Positions 1-6,412 of a stretch of DNA of 41,981 bases are shown here, in pieces. Source of the stretch: a virus; the IMG/VR virus record IMGVR_UViG_3300043777_000142, positions 1-41,981 of that record. One strand, written 5' to 3'. The stretch's first letter is position 1, and each line of letters begins with the position of its first letter. The notes beneath the pieces were generated by a model. That model ran no database searches and was not told where the DNA came from. It saw nothing but the letters and a program-made list of their open reading frames with translations. The position numbers were made by a program, and so were the translations under genes.

Positions 1-254
1 AGACGCATCACCTACCTGGCAGTTCAAAAGCGCGAGGAACACCTGTACGGCGATGAGTTCCCGTGCAAGGTAGTGCTCCCTGAGCACATTCAGGACATTG
101 CAAGCACTCGCGACTATCTATGTCACAAAGTGTGGCCGTGTGACAAACTTATCATGATGGATGACGACTTGGAATTTGCCGTGCGGCGGTCTGATGATCC
201 CACCAAATTCCAAGACGCCTTTCCAGAAGATATCAATCAAATGATTAATGCCCT
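1..254. repeat. Terminal direct repeat (copy 1 of 2), assembly overlap
   Basis: Identical to 41728-41981 except A at 127 versus G at 41854. The mismatch is almost exactly central (126 bases before, 127 after), the pattern expected from a de Bruijn assembly with k=127 around a polymorphic site. Evidence that the genome is circular or circularly permuted, with a unique length of 41,727 bp. Confidence 0.92.
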
Positions 255-729
255 CTATGTAACACTGGAGGGGGTGGCGCACACGGGAGTTTCTCCACGC
301 GAGGGTGCCAACAGGAATACTGACGACTTTTGCTTCAACACCCGGACTATGCGAGTTCTGGGCTACAACACGAAGGTACTGGTGCAAGAGCATATACTAT
401 TCCGTCCTTATACCTTCATGTGTGACTTTGGTGTGACGTTGGAACTCTTGACCAGGGGCTATGACGGAATAGTACTTAATCATTGGGTCAACAATCAGGC
501 TGGCTCTGATACTCGTGGCGGATGCAGCACTCAGCGCACACCAGAACTTCAGACCGCAGCAGCATATTATCTTAAAGAACGCTTCCCACAGTTCGTTACT
601 GTGGTGGAGAAGGAAACTAAAACGTCATGGGGCGGAGGGGTACGTACAGATGTCCGAATTCAATGGAAAAAGGCTCGAGTTTCTGCAGGAAAAGATAGCA
701 AACCTACACTACTGGATGTGGGAGCGTGA
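1..729 (+). CDS. GT-A glycosyltransferase, TET-associated (TAGT) type; 3' part of a gene split by the window edge
   Basis: Open from base 1 in frame 1. The missing 5' end is at the other end of the window (GTG at 41656), giving 266 residues when the circle is closed. The acidic DDD motif at residues 78-80 (IMMDDDLEF) fits the metal/nucleotide-sugar-binding DxD of GT-A enzymes, and the C-terminal HW..NQ..SDTRGGCS..R stretch resembles phage glycosyltransferases predicted to glycosylate hydroxymethylated bases in DNA. It overlaps the next gene by 80 bp and is followed by other base-modification genes, so the likely role is sugar transfer to 5-hydroxymethyl-pyrimidine in phage DNA. Seen: DxD motif and context. 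Known: TAGT families sit in such cassettes. Inferred: substrate. Codon 127-129 is Lys (AAA) here but Glu (GAA) in the repeat copy at 41854. Confidence 0.7.
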   Translation, partial: RRITYLAVQKREEHLYGDEFPCKVVLPEHIQDIASTRDYLCHKVWPCDKLIMMDDDLEFAVRRSDDPTKFQDAFPEDINQMINALYVTLEGVAHTGVSPREGANRNTDDFCFNTRTMRVLGYNTKVLVQEHILFRPYTFMCDFGVTLELLTRGYDGIVLNHWVNNQAGSDTRGGCSTQRTPELQTAAAYYLKERFPQFVTVVEKETKTSWGGGVRTDVRIQWKKARVSAGKDSKPTLLDVGA

Positions 730-1531
730 GAATGTCCGACACGCCAAAGAAGCAGGTCAAGCGAAGCCCTGGAGCAGCGACAGTATCTTCCAGCAAACTT
801 ATTTCTGCAATGTCCATAGAGAAGACGACAGAGTTACCAAATTCATCCGTACTGCTTACAATTCTGAAGTTGAGGATCCAATGTTTGAAGTTAACATTGG
901 TTTCTCCCGAATCATTAATGAACCTGCCACACTTAACGCCATTGGATATATTAGAACTGCGGACGAGCTTAAAACTGTCGGTGGGCGACTTAGAGAACGC
1001 CAAGAAAGCGGCTTTAAGACTTTTGGAGACGCTTACATTGTAAGCACGAATGGCCGCCCCGTACCCAAGCACGCCTATGTGGCAGATGTACTGCTCCCGG
1101 CGCTTATGAACGCCGTGGGACCGCAGGGAACTAGCCCGCGTGCTACCATAGCCCCCCGCTGTAGCGCGTGGTATGAGCGCTATATGAGAATTTTTGGCAT
1201 TAGCTCTTTCATGGCAGGACAGAATATTGCAGACCTTAAGAACACACCTGGGCATCCTCTATATACTGCTAGCGATCGTGGCCAGTTTTCTTGTCCTGGT
1301 CCTGGCAGTCTTCGGGGCTTGTCCTGGATATTTCATGGTGATGACAGTCTACCGGTTGCTAAAACGTATCAAGACGATATCGCGTATGTACATGGAGCAC
1401 TTAGACAACTTGAACCCTTGATTGAAGTAGATTTTCAGGACTTGCAGAATTGTCTCTGCGAGTTTGACAAATATATGAGGATTTTACACGGTACGGGCCG
1501 CAGCAAGAGGGGATACCCTGGTGTACGGTGA
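650..1531 (+). CDS. Thymine hypermodification enzyme: aGPT-Pplase / 5-hmdU DNA kinase helical-domain family
   Basis: 293 residues. The frame is open from 515, but I place the start at ATG 650, which has GGAGGGG at 634-640 and lets the conserved region begin close to the N-terminus. Family-like features are LHYWMWERENVRHAKEAG (about 19-36), a WSSDSIF...YFCNVHREDDRVTKFI segment (41-66), a helix-hairpin-helix-like IFGISSFMAGQNIADL (181-196), and D209 followed by GPGSLRG (217-223). These match the DNA-glycosylase-fold proteins that install amines or other groups on 5-hydroxymethyl-dU in phage DNA (alpha-glutamyl/putrescinyl thymine pyrophosphorylases) and the helical domain of 5-hmdU kinases. No P-loop is present, so it is not itself a kinase. 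It overlaps the glycosyltransferase by 80 bp and the next gene by 11 bp. Family assignment is from remembered motif patterns; the exact reaction is inferred. Confidence 0.68.
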   Translation: MSEFNGKRLEFLQEKIANLHYWMWERENVRHAKEAGQAKPWSSDSIFQQTYFCNVHREDDRVTKFIRTAYNSEVEDPMFEVNIGFSRIINEPATLNAIGYIRTADELKTVGGRLRERQESGFKTFGDAYIVSTNGRPVPKHAYVADVLLPALMNAVGPQGTSPRATIAPRCSAWYERYMRIFGISSFMAGQNIADLKNTPGHPLYTASDRGQFSCPGPGSLRGLSWIFHGDDSLPVAKTYQDDIAYVHGALRQLEPLIEVDFQDLQNCLCEFDKYMRILHGTGRSKRGYPGVR

Positions 1532-1733
1532 AAATGCCCCGCGCTCTAAAGTGCGAGTGGTTGAGAGAACAGCCTACTCGGAAACTTACTACTATGTGGA
1601 AAAACGAGTATTTTGGCTATTTTGGGTTTTTGTAGAGCATTTTGCAGAAAAAGAACTTGCTGTGAAATTTGCAATAGACCTTCATAAAATGTTGAATGAT
1701 GGTCCAAAGGAATGTATAGTATGGGAATTATAA
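1521..1733 (+). CDS. Small unknown protein in the base-modification cluster
   Basis: 70 residues, GTG start at 1521 with AGAGGGG at 1506-1512. It overlaps the upstream hypermodification gene by 11 bp and the thymidylate-synthase homologue by 13 bp, so it sits inside a translationally packed operon. The centre is very aromatic (YYYVEKRVFWLFWVFVEHF) and could be a hydrophobic core or membrane-associated segment, followed by a charged helix. I recognise no family. Its location between two modification enzymes makes an accessory role possible, but nothing in the sequence states one. Confidence 0.6.
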   Translation: MYGENAPRSKVRVVERTAYSETYYYVEKRVFWLFWVFVEHFAEKELAVKFAIDLHKMLNDGPKECIVWEL

Positions 1734-2713
1734 CGTTCGAGGGTAGCACAGCCGCCCAACTCTATGAGGAAGGGCTGTACCAGTTTCGGGTTAGCGGTCG
1801 GAAAGAGGCAAGCCGGAATGGCCCTGTGCTAGTCCTTCCCAATATAGCAGTGTTTACACTGAACGACCCCAGACGAAGGGTTCTGGATGATCATGTGCGG
1901 AACGCTAACCCGTTTTTCCACATGATGGAATTCATTTGGATGATGGCGGGCAGACAGGATGTTGAATGGATTGCGCAGTTCAACAAGCAATATCGCGAAT
2001 ATGCCGATGACGGTATGGTGATGGCTGCTTACGGCTATCGTTGGCGGAAGCGTTTCAGTTTTGATCAAATAGAACAAGTCATCTCAGCACTTAAGAAGGA
2101 CAAAACCACCCGCCAGGCTGTCCTTCAAATGTGGGACCCCACCACTGATCTTGGCACTAGCTTCAAGGACAAGGCATGCAACACGAGCATAATGTTTCGA
2201 AACAACGCAGGAGCGTTGGACATGCTCGTGACGAACAGATCAAACGACTTTGTGTGGGGTGCCCTTGGCGCGAATATAGTCCATATGACGATGTTACACG
2301 AACTGATTGCTCACTTAAGTGGGATCCCATTAGGCAAATATTCAGTTGTGAGCAACAACCTGCACATTTACGAAAACATGCCACGTTCAGTAGAAATACA
2401 GAACACTCTGGTAGCGGGAGAGATATACGACAATTGCGAGCCCCTCCCCCTGTTTGGGAAGGACGAGGAATACGGTGGCTTCGTGATAGACTGCGAAAAT
2501 TTCTGTAATAGCAGGATGGCTGGACTGTACGCTCCTGGATTTTTGTCGCAAACTGCTTATCTTGCATATACCGCGTGGTTCAAACGTCATGACGATACCC
2601 GGTATGCGCTACAATTGATTGACAATATGAAACATCATGATTGGAGAATTGCATGTCAAAACTGGTTCAAAAGAAACGTAAAAGGAGCAGAAAAATGTAT
2701 GGAAAAGAAGTAA
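1721..2713 (+). CDS. Thymidylate synthase homologue, probable dUMP hydroxymethylase
   Basis: 330 residues. ATG 1712 would sit directly on the ribosome site AAAGGA (1706-1711), so I choose ATG 1721. Thymidylate-synthase-fold signatures: E70 in the FHMMEFIWMMAG helix, the catalytic cysteine C153 in KACNTS, the phosphate-binding RSND (173-176), N185 in WGALGANIVH (the Asn that selects dUMP over dCMP in this family), and LHIY (214-217). The RSND..WGALGAN style is that of phage enzymes that make 5-hydroxymethyl-dUMP rather than dTMP (established for hypermodified phages), so it probably feeds 5-hmdU into the phage DNA. The two neighbouring enzymes support this. An ordinary dTMP synthase remains the alternative. 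Confidence 0.8.
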   Translation: MGIITFEGSTAAQLYEEGLYQFRVSGRKEASRNGPVLVLPNIAVFTLNDPRRRVLDDHVRNANPFFHMMEFIWMMAGRQDVEWIAQFNKQYREYADDGMVMAAYGYRWRKRFSFDQIEQVISALKKDKTTRQAVLQMWDPTTDLGTSFKDKACNTSIMFRNNAGALDMLVTNRSNDFVWGALGANIVHMTMLHELIAHLSGIPLGKYSVVSNNLHIYENMPRSVEIQNTLVAGEIYDNCEPLPLFGKDEEYGGFVIDCENFCNSRMAGLYAPGFLSQTAYLAYTAWFKRHDDTRYALQLIDNMKHHDWRIACQNWFKRNVKGAEKCMEKK

Positions 2714-3057
2714 GTGGAAGGGTGGGAACTACATCTGGTCACATTAACGGAGTGGGGATACACTCGACAGGCAGACCAGTTGAAACTCCTGGGCCGGTTA
2801 ACGAAGCTGCAATACGCTCGTTAATTGATTGCCTAATTGGCCGCACTTGCGAAACAAAAGAACAGGCAGTCAGACTGCTTGCCAGAACATCCAATGTGGC
2901 CAACAGAGTTCTTGGAGAGGAACCACCGTCAGAAAGTAATAGGGATAAATCCCCATTCCCAAGCGCACTTCTCCAAAATCTTGAGCAACACATGGCCGAA
3001 CTTCAAGAGATTTTGGCGCAGGTGGGGCACCAAGTTTCGCGCCTGGAAGTGCTGTGA
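2695..3057 (+). CDS. Small unknown protein with C-terminal coiled coil
   Basis: 120 residues. The frame is open from 2641, but ATG 2695 has AAAGGAG at 2681-2687 and overlaps the thymidylate-synthase homologue by only 19 bp, so it is the preferred start. The N-terminal third is Gly/Pro/Thr rich and probably disordered. The middle contains a short helical segment around a CETKEQAVRLLAR stretch, and the C-terminus (LLQNLEQHMAELQEILAQV) has heptad character. The stop overlaps the next start as GTGA. No recognisable family; the arrangement suggests co-translation with the HAD phosphatase. Confidence 0.65.
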   Translation: MYGKEVSGRVGTTSGHINGVGIHSTGRPVETPGPVNEAAIRSLIDCLIGRTCETKEQAVRLLARTSNVANRVLGEEPPSESNRDKSPFPSALLQNLEQHMAELQEILAQVGHQVSRLEVL

Positions 3058-3557
3058 AAGAGCCAGTTAAGGATATCGTCATTTGCGATCTTGACGGCAC
3101 ACTCGCAATTGACGATCATCGTGCGGTGCATCTACACAAAAATCCTCACTGCCCCAAGCAGACGGACCTTTCGGCCAAGTGTTTCTGTAAACCTGAAGAA
3201 CGCGATTGGGATACGTACTTCAGTTTGTGCGGCGAGGATACTCCCAACCACGCCGTCGTGCAGCTAATAAGGATACTCAATCATGCCAGAAAGAGAATCT
3301 TTATCTTCAGTGGACGGTCTGATACAGTTCGATCCGCAACGGTTGAATGGCTCGATCGTTATAATATCGTCTACGAAAGACTTGAAATGCGTAGGGCCGA
3401 TTCACGTACAGATGACAATATGCTCAAACTGTCGTGGGTGGATTCGCTCGGGATTAGGGATAGGATTTGGCTTGTCTTGGAAGACAGAAGTCGTGTTGTT
3501 GCCGCGTGGAGAGATGCGGGATATACCTGCCTGCAAGTGCGACCGGGTGAATTTTGA
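3054..3557 (+). CDS. HAD-superfamily phosphatase, polynucleotide kinase 3'-phosphatase-like, without kinase domain
   Basis: 167 residues, GTG start overlapping the previous stop (GTGA). HAD motif I is DLDGT (residues 9-13, ICDLDGTLA), motif II is the IFIFSGRSD strand with SGR, and motifs III/IV are in the MRRADSRTDDNMLK and LVLEDRSRVVAAWRDAG segments. The R..D...D...K and EDR..VVAAWR patterns resemble the C-terminal 3'-phosphatase domain of T4-type polynucleotide kinase. A His/Cys-rich insert (HKNPHC...CFC) lies after motif I. There is no N-terminal P-loop kinase domain. It probably removes phosphate from nucleotides or DNA 3' ends. Its place after the thymidylate-synthase homologue makes a nucleotide-pool or base-modification role possible, but this is inference. 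Confidence 0.75.
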   Translation: MKEPVKDIVICDLDGTLAIDDHRAVHLHKNPHCPKQTDLSAKCFCKPEERDWDTYFSLCGEDTPNHAVVQLIRILNHARKRIFIFSGRSDTVRSATVEWLDRYNIVYERLEMRRADSRTDDNMLKLSWVDSLGIRDRIWLVLEDRSRVVAAWRDAGYTCLQVRPGEF

Positions 3558-3897
3558 TTATGATGTAGTTGCTCATCGGGCGCGAGCGGTGCAAGCTGGG
3601 GGCGTGGTAAAGGCTAACGATTACCAGATAGGCGGATCGCACTACAAAAGCGAGATACAGCATTGGGATTATGTGTTGGCGAATGAAATACCATACCTTG
3701 AGGCTATGGTAATTAAGTACCTGACACGATGGCGTAAAAAAGGAGGAGCGGAAGATGTTAGAAAGGCTTACCACTTTCTTCTTAAGCTGGCGGAGGCGTC
3801 GGAGATTAATTTATCTCCGCCAACAACAACGGATGGCTCGGAACCTGGACAGGCGTACACGAGCCAAGACGGCAGCAGCAATAAAGGAACTGGGTGA
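3547..3897 (+). CDS. DUF3310-like phage protein
   Basis: About 116 residues if translation starts at GTG 3547, which overlaps the upstream stop; GTG 3604 (97 residues) is the other candidate, and neither has a convincing ribosome site. The core NDYQIGGSHYKSEIQHWDYV, followed by EAMVIKYLTRWRKKGGAEDVRKAYHFL, matches the small DUF3310 domain common in phages, often near nucleotide-metabolism genes and sometimes annotated as a nucleotide kinase without proof. The domain ends by about base 3795; the last 33 residues are polar and probably disordered. Confidence 0.72.
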   Translation: MNFDYDVVAHRARAVQAGGVVKANDYQIGGSHYKSEIQHWDYVLANEIPYLEAMVIKYLTRWRKKGGAEDVRKAYHFLLKLAEASEINLSPPTTTDGSEPGQAYTSQDGSSNKGTG

Positions 3898-4150
3898 GGA
3901 TTGGCTGCTGTACCCACGAAATTGAGCTCACCGAGACCTGTTACCCCGAGCCTGCCAGGGTGTGAGCAGCAGGCGCGAATTAGCCGGAGGACTGGCGATT
4001 AATAAATGAGTCCCCGTCCGGGTGTAGACGTTAAACACGGTATTCATTCCACACCAGCGAACCGCTCCTTCGCTATACAAGAGGTCCGGGCGGGACGGTT
4101 GGTGGTCCGTTGAAAACCACCCGCGAATTTTTGACAGTAAGGAGTAGATT
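3898..4150 (+). other. Spacer with possible mini-ORFs; no firm gene
   Basis: A GTGA overlap at 3894-3897 opens a 23-codon reading frame (3894-3965) containing three cysteines. ATG 4006 opens a 36-residue frame (to 4116), but the only ribosome-site-like GGAGG (3986-3990) is 15 bases away. The stretch 4096-4130 can fold using GGTGGT with ACCACC. I would not call any of these genes with confidence; the region may be a leader for the gene at 4151. Confidence 0.35.
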
Positions 4151-4396
4151 ATGGAATGGTTCAGGAAGCATATAACGGCTGATGGGCATGGGCAAATTCA
4201 GCAAATCGATCCGCACCAGCCGCAGACTGTAGCGGCTCCGGAATTAAACCCAGGCGCGGGGGTCAGTGCGATCTTAGTGCTTGGCATCGTTTTGGCGATC
4301 TTAACAGGAGAACGTCGTGGCAAAGCAGCTAAGAAGCAATCTGGGGGATACAATTATCGTGGAGAGGGAGATTTGTCCGAATGGTCTGACTCATGA
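4151..4396 (+). CDS. Small single-span membrane protein
   Basis: 81 residues, ATG at 4151 preceded by AAGGAG (4139-4144). A polar N-terminus (residues 1-35, His/Gln/Pro rich) is followed by one hydrophobic segment, AGVSAILVLGIVLAIL (about residues 37-52), and then a basic C-terminal tail (ERRGKAAKK), giving the pattern of a single membrane span with a positively charged flank. It is the last gene but one of the plus-strand block. No family recognised; a membrane-acting accessory protein is the most that can be said. Confidence 0.65.
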   Translation: MEWFRKHITADGHGQIQQIDPHQPQTVAAPELNPGAGVSAILVLGIVLAILTGERRGKAAKKQSGGYNYRGEGDLSEWSDS

Positions 4397-4496
4397 AAGA
4401 GTAACCATGAGCTGGACCCGGCCGTACCCCGCCTACGAGCAGCCAAATATGCTGCAAAAACAAGGGCTTAGGCGTCACTACTCCGACCGCGTATAG
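4317..4496 (+). CDS. Small unknown protein, out-of-frame overlap with the membrane protein gene
   Basis: 59 residues from GTG 4317, with AGGAG at 4306-4310 at good spacing. The frame runs through the 3' third of the preceding gene (80 bp overlap) and continues 100 bases beyond it without a stop, through ATG 4407, to TAG 4494-4496. The product is charged, with an N-terminal half reading VEREICPNGLTHERVTMSW and a basic C-terminus. No family recognised. The strong ribosome site and the extension past the upstream stop argue for a real gene. Confidence 0.55.
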   Translation: MAKQLRSNLGDTIIVEREICPNGLTHERVTMSWTRPYPAYEQPNMLQKQGLRRHYSDRV

Positions 4497-4517
4497 GCGG
4501 TCCATTTTATGGCAATA

Positions 4518-4538
4518 GCAGGGTGGCGGGTACCCTGC
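4518..4538. terminator. Hairpin at the convergent gene boundary (end of plus-strand block)
   Basis: GCAGGGT (4518-4524) pairs perfectly with ACCCTGC (4532-4538) around a 7-base loop, and is followed by GATTTG on the plus strand. It sits 21 bases after the last plus-strand stop codon. The T-tract is weak, so termination is inferred from position. Confidence 0.45.
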
Positions 4539-4588
4539 GATTTGCCCTCATAAACGTTCCTAGGCGGGCAAAAATTGCTCTAAAACAG

Positions 4589-4633
4589 CCAGGGGGCCTG
4601 CCAGGAGTAAATAGCAGTATCCCTGCCCCCTGG
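4589..4633. terminator. Long-loop inverted repeat between converging transcription units
   Basis: CCAGGGGGC (4589-4597) and GCCCCCTGG (4625-4633) form a perfect 9-bp stem around 27 bases, immediately downstream of the last minus-strand gene (stop at 4642). On the minus strand the stem is followed by a T-rich run (GTTTTAGAGCAATTTTT). Most likely a bidirectional boundary or terminator element. Confidence 0.5.
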
Positions 4634-4641
4634 CGAACTTT

Positions 4642-4998
4642 CTAGGGACTAAACGCCGCCTGCACTGAGGGCGGGTTGGGCACAGCCAGCCCGAGCAGTA
4701 CCTGGACAAAACCCACAGGACTCGTGTTGCCCACCGTATCCGTCACAGTCACGTTGTACTGATCTACTAGCCCCAGGTCGGGGGCTGGGTCATTCAGTTG
4801 CAGCGTGTAGCTGCTGAAGGGGGCGTTCAGTACTGCGAATGGAGCAGGGGCGGTGAATGTTGGAGGACCGCCAACTGCCTGCGGTGAGGGGGTACCCACC
4901 TGCTTTGTCACCGTAACCGTCTGAATATTTGCCAGCGGTAGATTCCCTCCGTCCTTGCGGGCGGAGGGTAATGTGATGGTTATGGCAGTTGACGACAC
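4642..4998 (-). CDS. Probable beta-sandwich structural protein, Ig/FN3-like
   Basis: 118 residues. The start is GTG at 4998, one base after the upstream gene's stop, so translation is likely coupled. The protein is rich in Thr, Val and Pro with alternating beta patterns (SYTLQLNDPAP..., QYNVTVTDTVGNTSPVGFVQVLLG) resembling an immunoglobulin or fibronectin-like fold. It is the last gene of the minus-strand block and follows a secreted FN3-like protein. Function unknown; surface adhesion to host or carbohydrate is a common role of such domains on phages. Confidence 0.65.
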   Translation of the reverse strand: MSSTAITITLPSARKDGGNLPLANIQTVTVTKQVGTPSPQAVGGPPTFTAPAPFAVLNAPFSSYTLQLNDPAPDLGLVDQYNVTVTDTVGNTSPVGFVQVLLGLAVPNPPSVQAAFSP

Positions 4999-4999
4999 G

Positions 5000-5362
5000 T
5001 CACTTCACCGTAAGGACAACAGTGCCCGGAGTTCCAGCCGCGATGGATTTAGAGCCAACATTAGATTGGCCGCCCTCTACAGAACATGCTGAAGCAGTGA
5101 TGGCCCAGAAGTAAGTCGTACCATCCGACAAACCCGTATTAATCGTGTTGGTCAGCGCAGTCACCCCAGTAGCCACCTTGGTCAAAGTGGTGGCGCTCAA
5201 GCCCTGGTAGACGTTATATGTCACCGGACAAGTAGCTGGAATAGTTGTGCCATCAGTGTACGTGGTGACCGCCGTCCAACTCAGTGTGGCTGATGGCGCC
5301 GTTTGGGCCGCAACGCACGCGGAAAATAACAGAGCAGCAAGAAACAGACTTAGCTTACGCAT
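5000..5362 (-). CDS. Secreted or lipoprotein FN3-like domain protein
   Basis: 120 residues from ATG 5362, preceded by GGGAG; the longer open frame to 5386 lacks a ribosome site. The N-terminus MRKLSLFLAALLFSACVAAQ is a signal peptide with a possible lipobox (FSAC, Cys15), so the mature protein may be a lipoprotein or periplasmic. The rest (ATLSWTAVTTYTDG...VTYNVYQG...DGTTYFWAITA) has the strand pattern of one fibronectin type III domain. It overlaps the upstream gene by 8 bp. A phage-encoded envelope protein expressed late could act in superinfection exclusion or lysis, but that is inference. Confidence 0.68.
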   Translation of the reverse strand: MRKLSLFLAALLFSACVAAQTAPSATLSWTAVTTYTDGTTIPATCPVTYNVYQGLSATTLTKVATGVTALTNTINTGLSDGTTYFWAITASACSVEGGQSNVGSKSIAAGTPGTVVLTVK

Positions 5363-5858
5363 TTCCACTCCCAGGATAAGAAGCACCTAACGCACTCCAG
5401 ATGCAGGCAGCACCTGTAGGATTGAATTTGTTGGTCGGCAGGTACAGCGGAGGGCAGATACCTGCTTTCTCTGTGCATGCCAGTAAGAGCTCATCACAAA
5501 ACCAGGCTTCATCATCCCGCCAGTCACGATCAGTGAAAAAAGCAAGGATGGCCAGCTTATCGTAGGGTTTCCCTACTTGCAGACGAGCATAGTTGTAGAA
5601 CAAGCTGGACTGAACTGGCGTGGATGGTAACTCCATCACTACCTGTCGTATCCACGTCGTCTTACCATAATCACAGGGGCGTATCTGCACACCTGTCTTT
5701 CCGTTTACCGGGTAGTCTGTTCGCGACCCTAGCAGTTCTCCTGTGGGCAGTATGAGGTCTACATGAGAAAATCCAAGGGCTCGGGTGCCCCCGCCAGCTA
5801 GTTGAATAACTGCTGACGAGAGTCCCCTTGCTAAGACGAATTGCGCTCTAACGCTCAA
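5355..5858 (-). CDS. Permuted NlpC/P60 (papain-like) peptidase-type protein
   Basis: 167 residues, TTG start at 5858 within a TTGA overlap with the upstream stop, with AAGG a few bases before. A histidine in the GFSHVDLILPTGELLGS block lies upstream of a cysteine in WFCDELLLACTEKAG, the His-then-Cys order of circularly permuted NlpC/P60 (YiiX/YebB-like) enzymes. Those proteins hydrolyse amide bonds in peptidoglycan peptides or other substrates. Its position within the lysis cassette suggests a cell-wall or accessory lysis role. Catalytic competence cannot be confirmed by eye. Confidence 0.65.
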   Translation of the reverse strand: MSVRAQFVLARGLSSAVIQLAGGGTRALGFSHVDLILPTGELLGSRTDYPVNGKTGVQIRPCDYGKTTWIRQVVMELPSTPVQSSLFYNYARLQVGKPYDKLAILAFFTDRDWRDDEAWFCDELLLACTEKAGICPPLYLPTNKFNPTGAACIWSALGASYPGSGNA

Positions 5859-6148
5859 CTGGTTGCCTTGGCGGGCACCGCAGTCGTTGAAGCAGATGCA
5901 GTAAGCAGACTGGTGGCTTCTGCCTGAATCTGAGCAGCCAACGCCTTGATTTCATCTTGCCCGATTTGCGGCAGGACGGCGAGCAGCCCTGCTTCAAAAG
6001 ACGCAAGCTGCGCAATGATGTTGATTTCAGTCGGATTGGTTGCAATGGAGTTGAGGAAATTGGCAAGCAGCGGTAAGACGAGCTTTGCTGCATCCCCCTT
6101 CGCCACAGCAATCAGGGTTTGTAAAATTCCGGAAAATACGGCTGACAT
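5855..6148 (-). CDS. Small helical protein of the lysis region
   Basis: 97 residues, ATG 6148 with a strong AAGGAG ribosome site. Mostly alpha-helical and alanine/leucine rich (LVLPLLANFLNSIATNP; FEAGLLAVLPQIGQDEIKALAAQIQAEA), with no clear membrane span and no cysteine. It is coupled to the next gene by a TTGA overlap. No recognised family. It lies between the holin-like protein and the NlpC/P60-type protein, so it may belong to the lysis set. Confidence 0.65.
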   Translation of the reverse strand: MSAVFSGILQTLIAVAKGDAAKLVLPLLANFLNSIATNPTEINIIAQLASFEAGLLAVLPQIGQDEIKALAAQIQAEATSLLTASASTTAVPAKATS

Positions 6149-6151
6149 TAT

Positions 6152-6412
6152 CTACTCCTTAGTTAAAGATGGGTGCGGTCGCTTTATTTGAGCCAACACG
6201 GCGCATAGTACCGCATTGGCTATTAGAATGTAGTGAAAAGTGTCATGAGGAATGAGGGTGGGATCAAGCGTAAGCGTCGCCAAAACGCCCTGTACGAGCA
6301 TCAAAATGGTGATGGCATTCGCCCACGCCCACTTCAAAATATAGACTAATCCGCTCCAGGCAGTCCATACCATGTATTTCCATCCAAAGTCACTTGGCAT
6401 GGGGTCATTCAT
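6152..6412 (-). CDS. Holin-like small membrane protein
   Basis: 86 residues. ATG 6412 is preferred because GGGGGAA precedes it at good spacing; the frame is open further upstream inside the endolysin gene. Two hydrophobic segments are visible, roughly residues 12-45 (VWTAWSGLVYILKWAW, ITILMLVQGVLATLTL) and 57-73 (ILIANAVLCAVLAQI), with a short basic C-terminal tail (KRPHPSLTKE). It overlaps the endolysin gene by 8 bp. Size, membrane topology and neighbour fit a holin that permits endolysin access to the cell wall. Identification rests on these features, not on a family motif. Confidence 0.62.
   Translation of the reverse strand: MNDPMPSDFGWKYMVWTAWSGLVYILKWAWANAITILMLVQGVLATLTLDPTLIPHDTFHYILIANAVLCAVLAQIKRPHPSLTKE

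Noticed and set aside
1-254. Biological direct terminal repeat, as in T7-type phages
   Set aside because: The copy lies in the middle of a gene, has a SNP at its centre and its length is twice 127, which fits an assembly overlap much better.
515-649. 5' extension of the hypermodification gene to base 515
   Set aside because: Overlaps the glycosyltransferase by 215 bp, has no ribosome site, and ATG 650 has a strong one.
704-1255. Minus-strand frame of 183 codons under the hypermodification gene
   Set aside because: Fully inside a plus-strand gene with recognised motifs; no ribosome site or family pattern.
4006-4116. 36-residue gene between the DUF3310 and membrane protein genes
   Set aside because: Ribosome-site spacing too long and no family support; mentioned only in the spacer entry.
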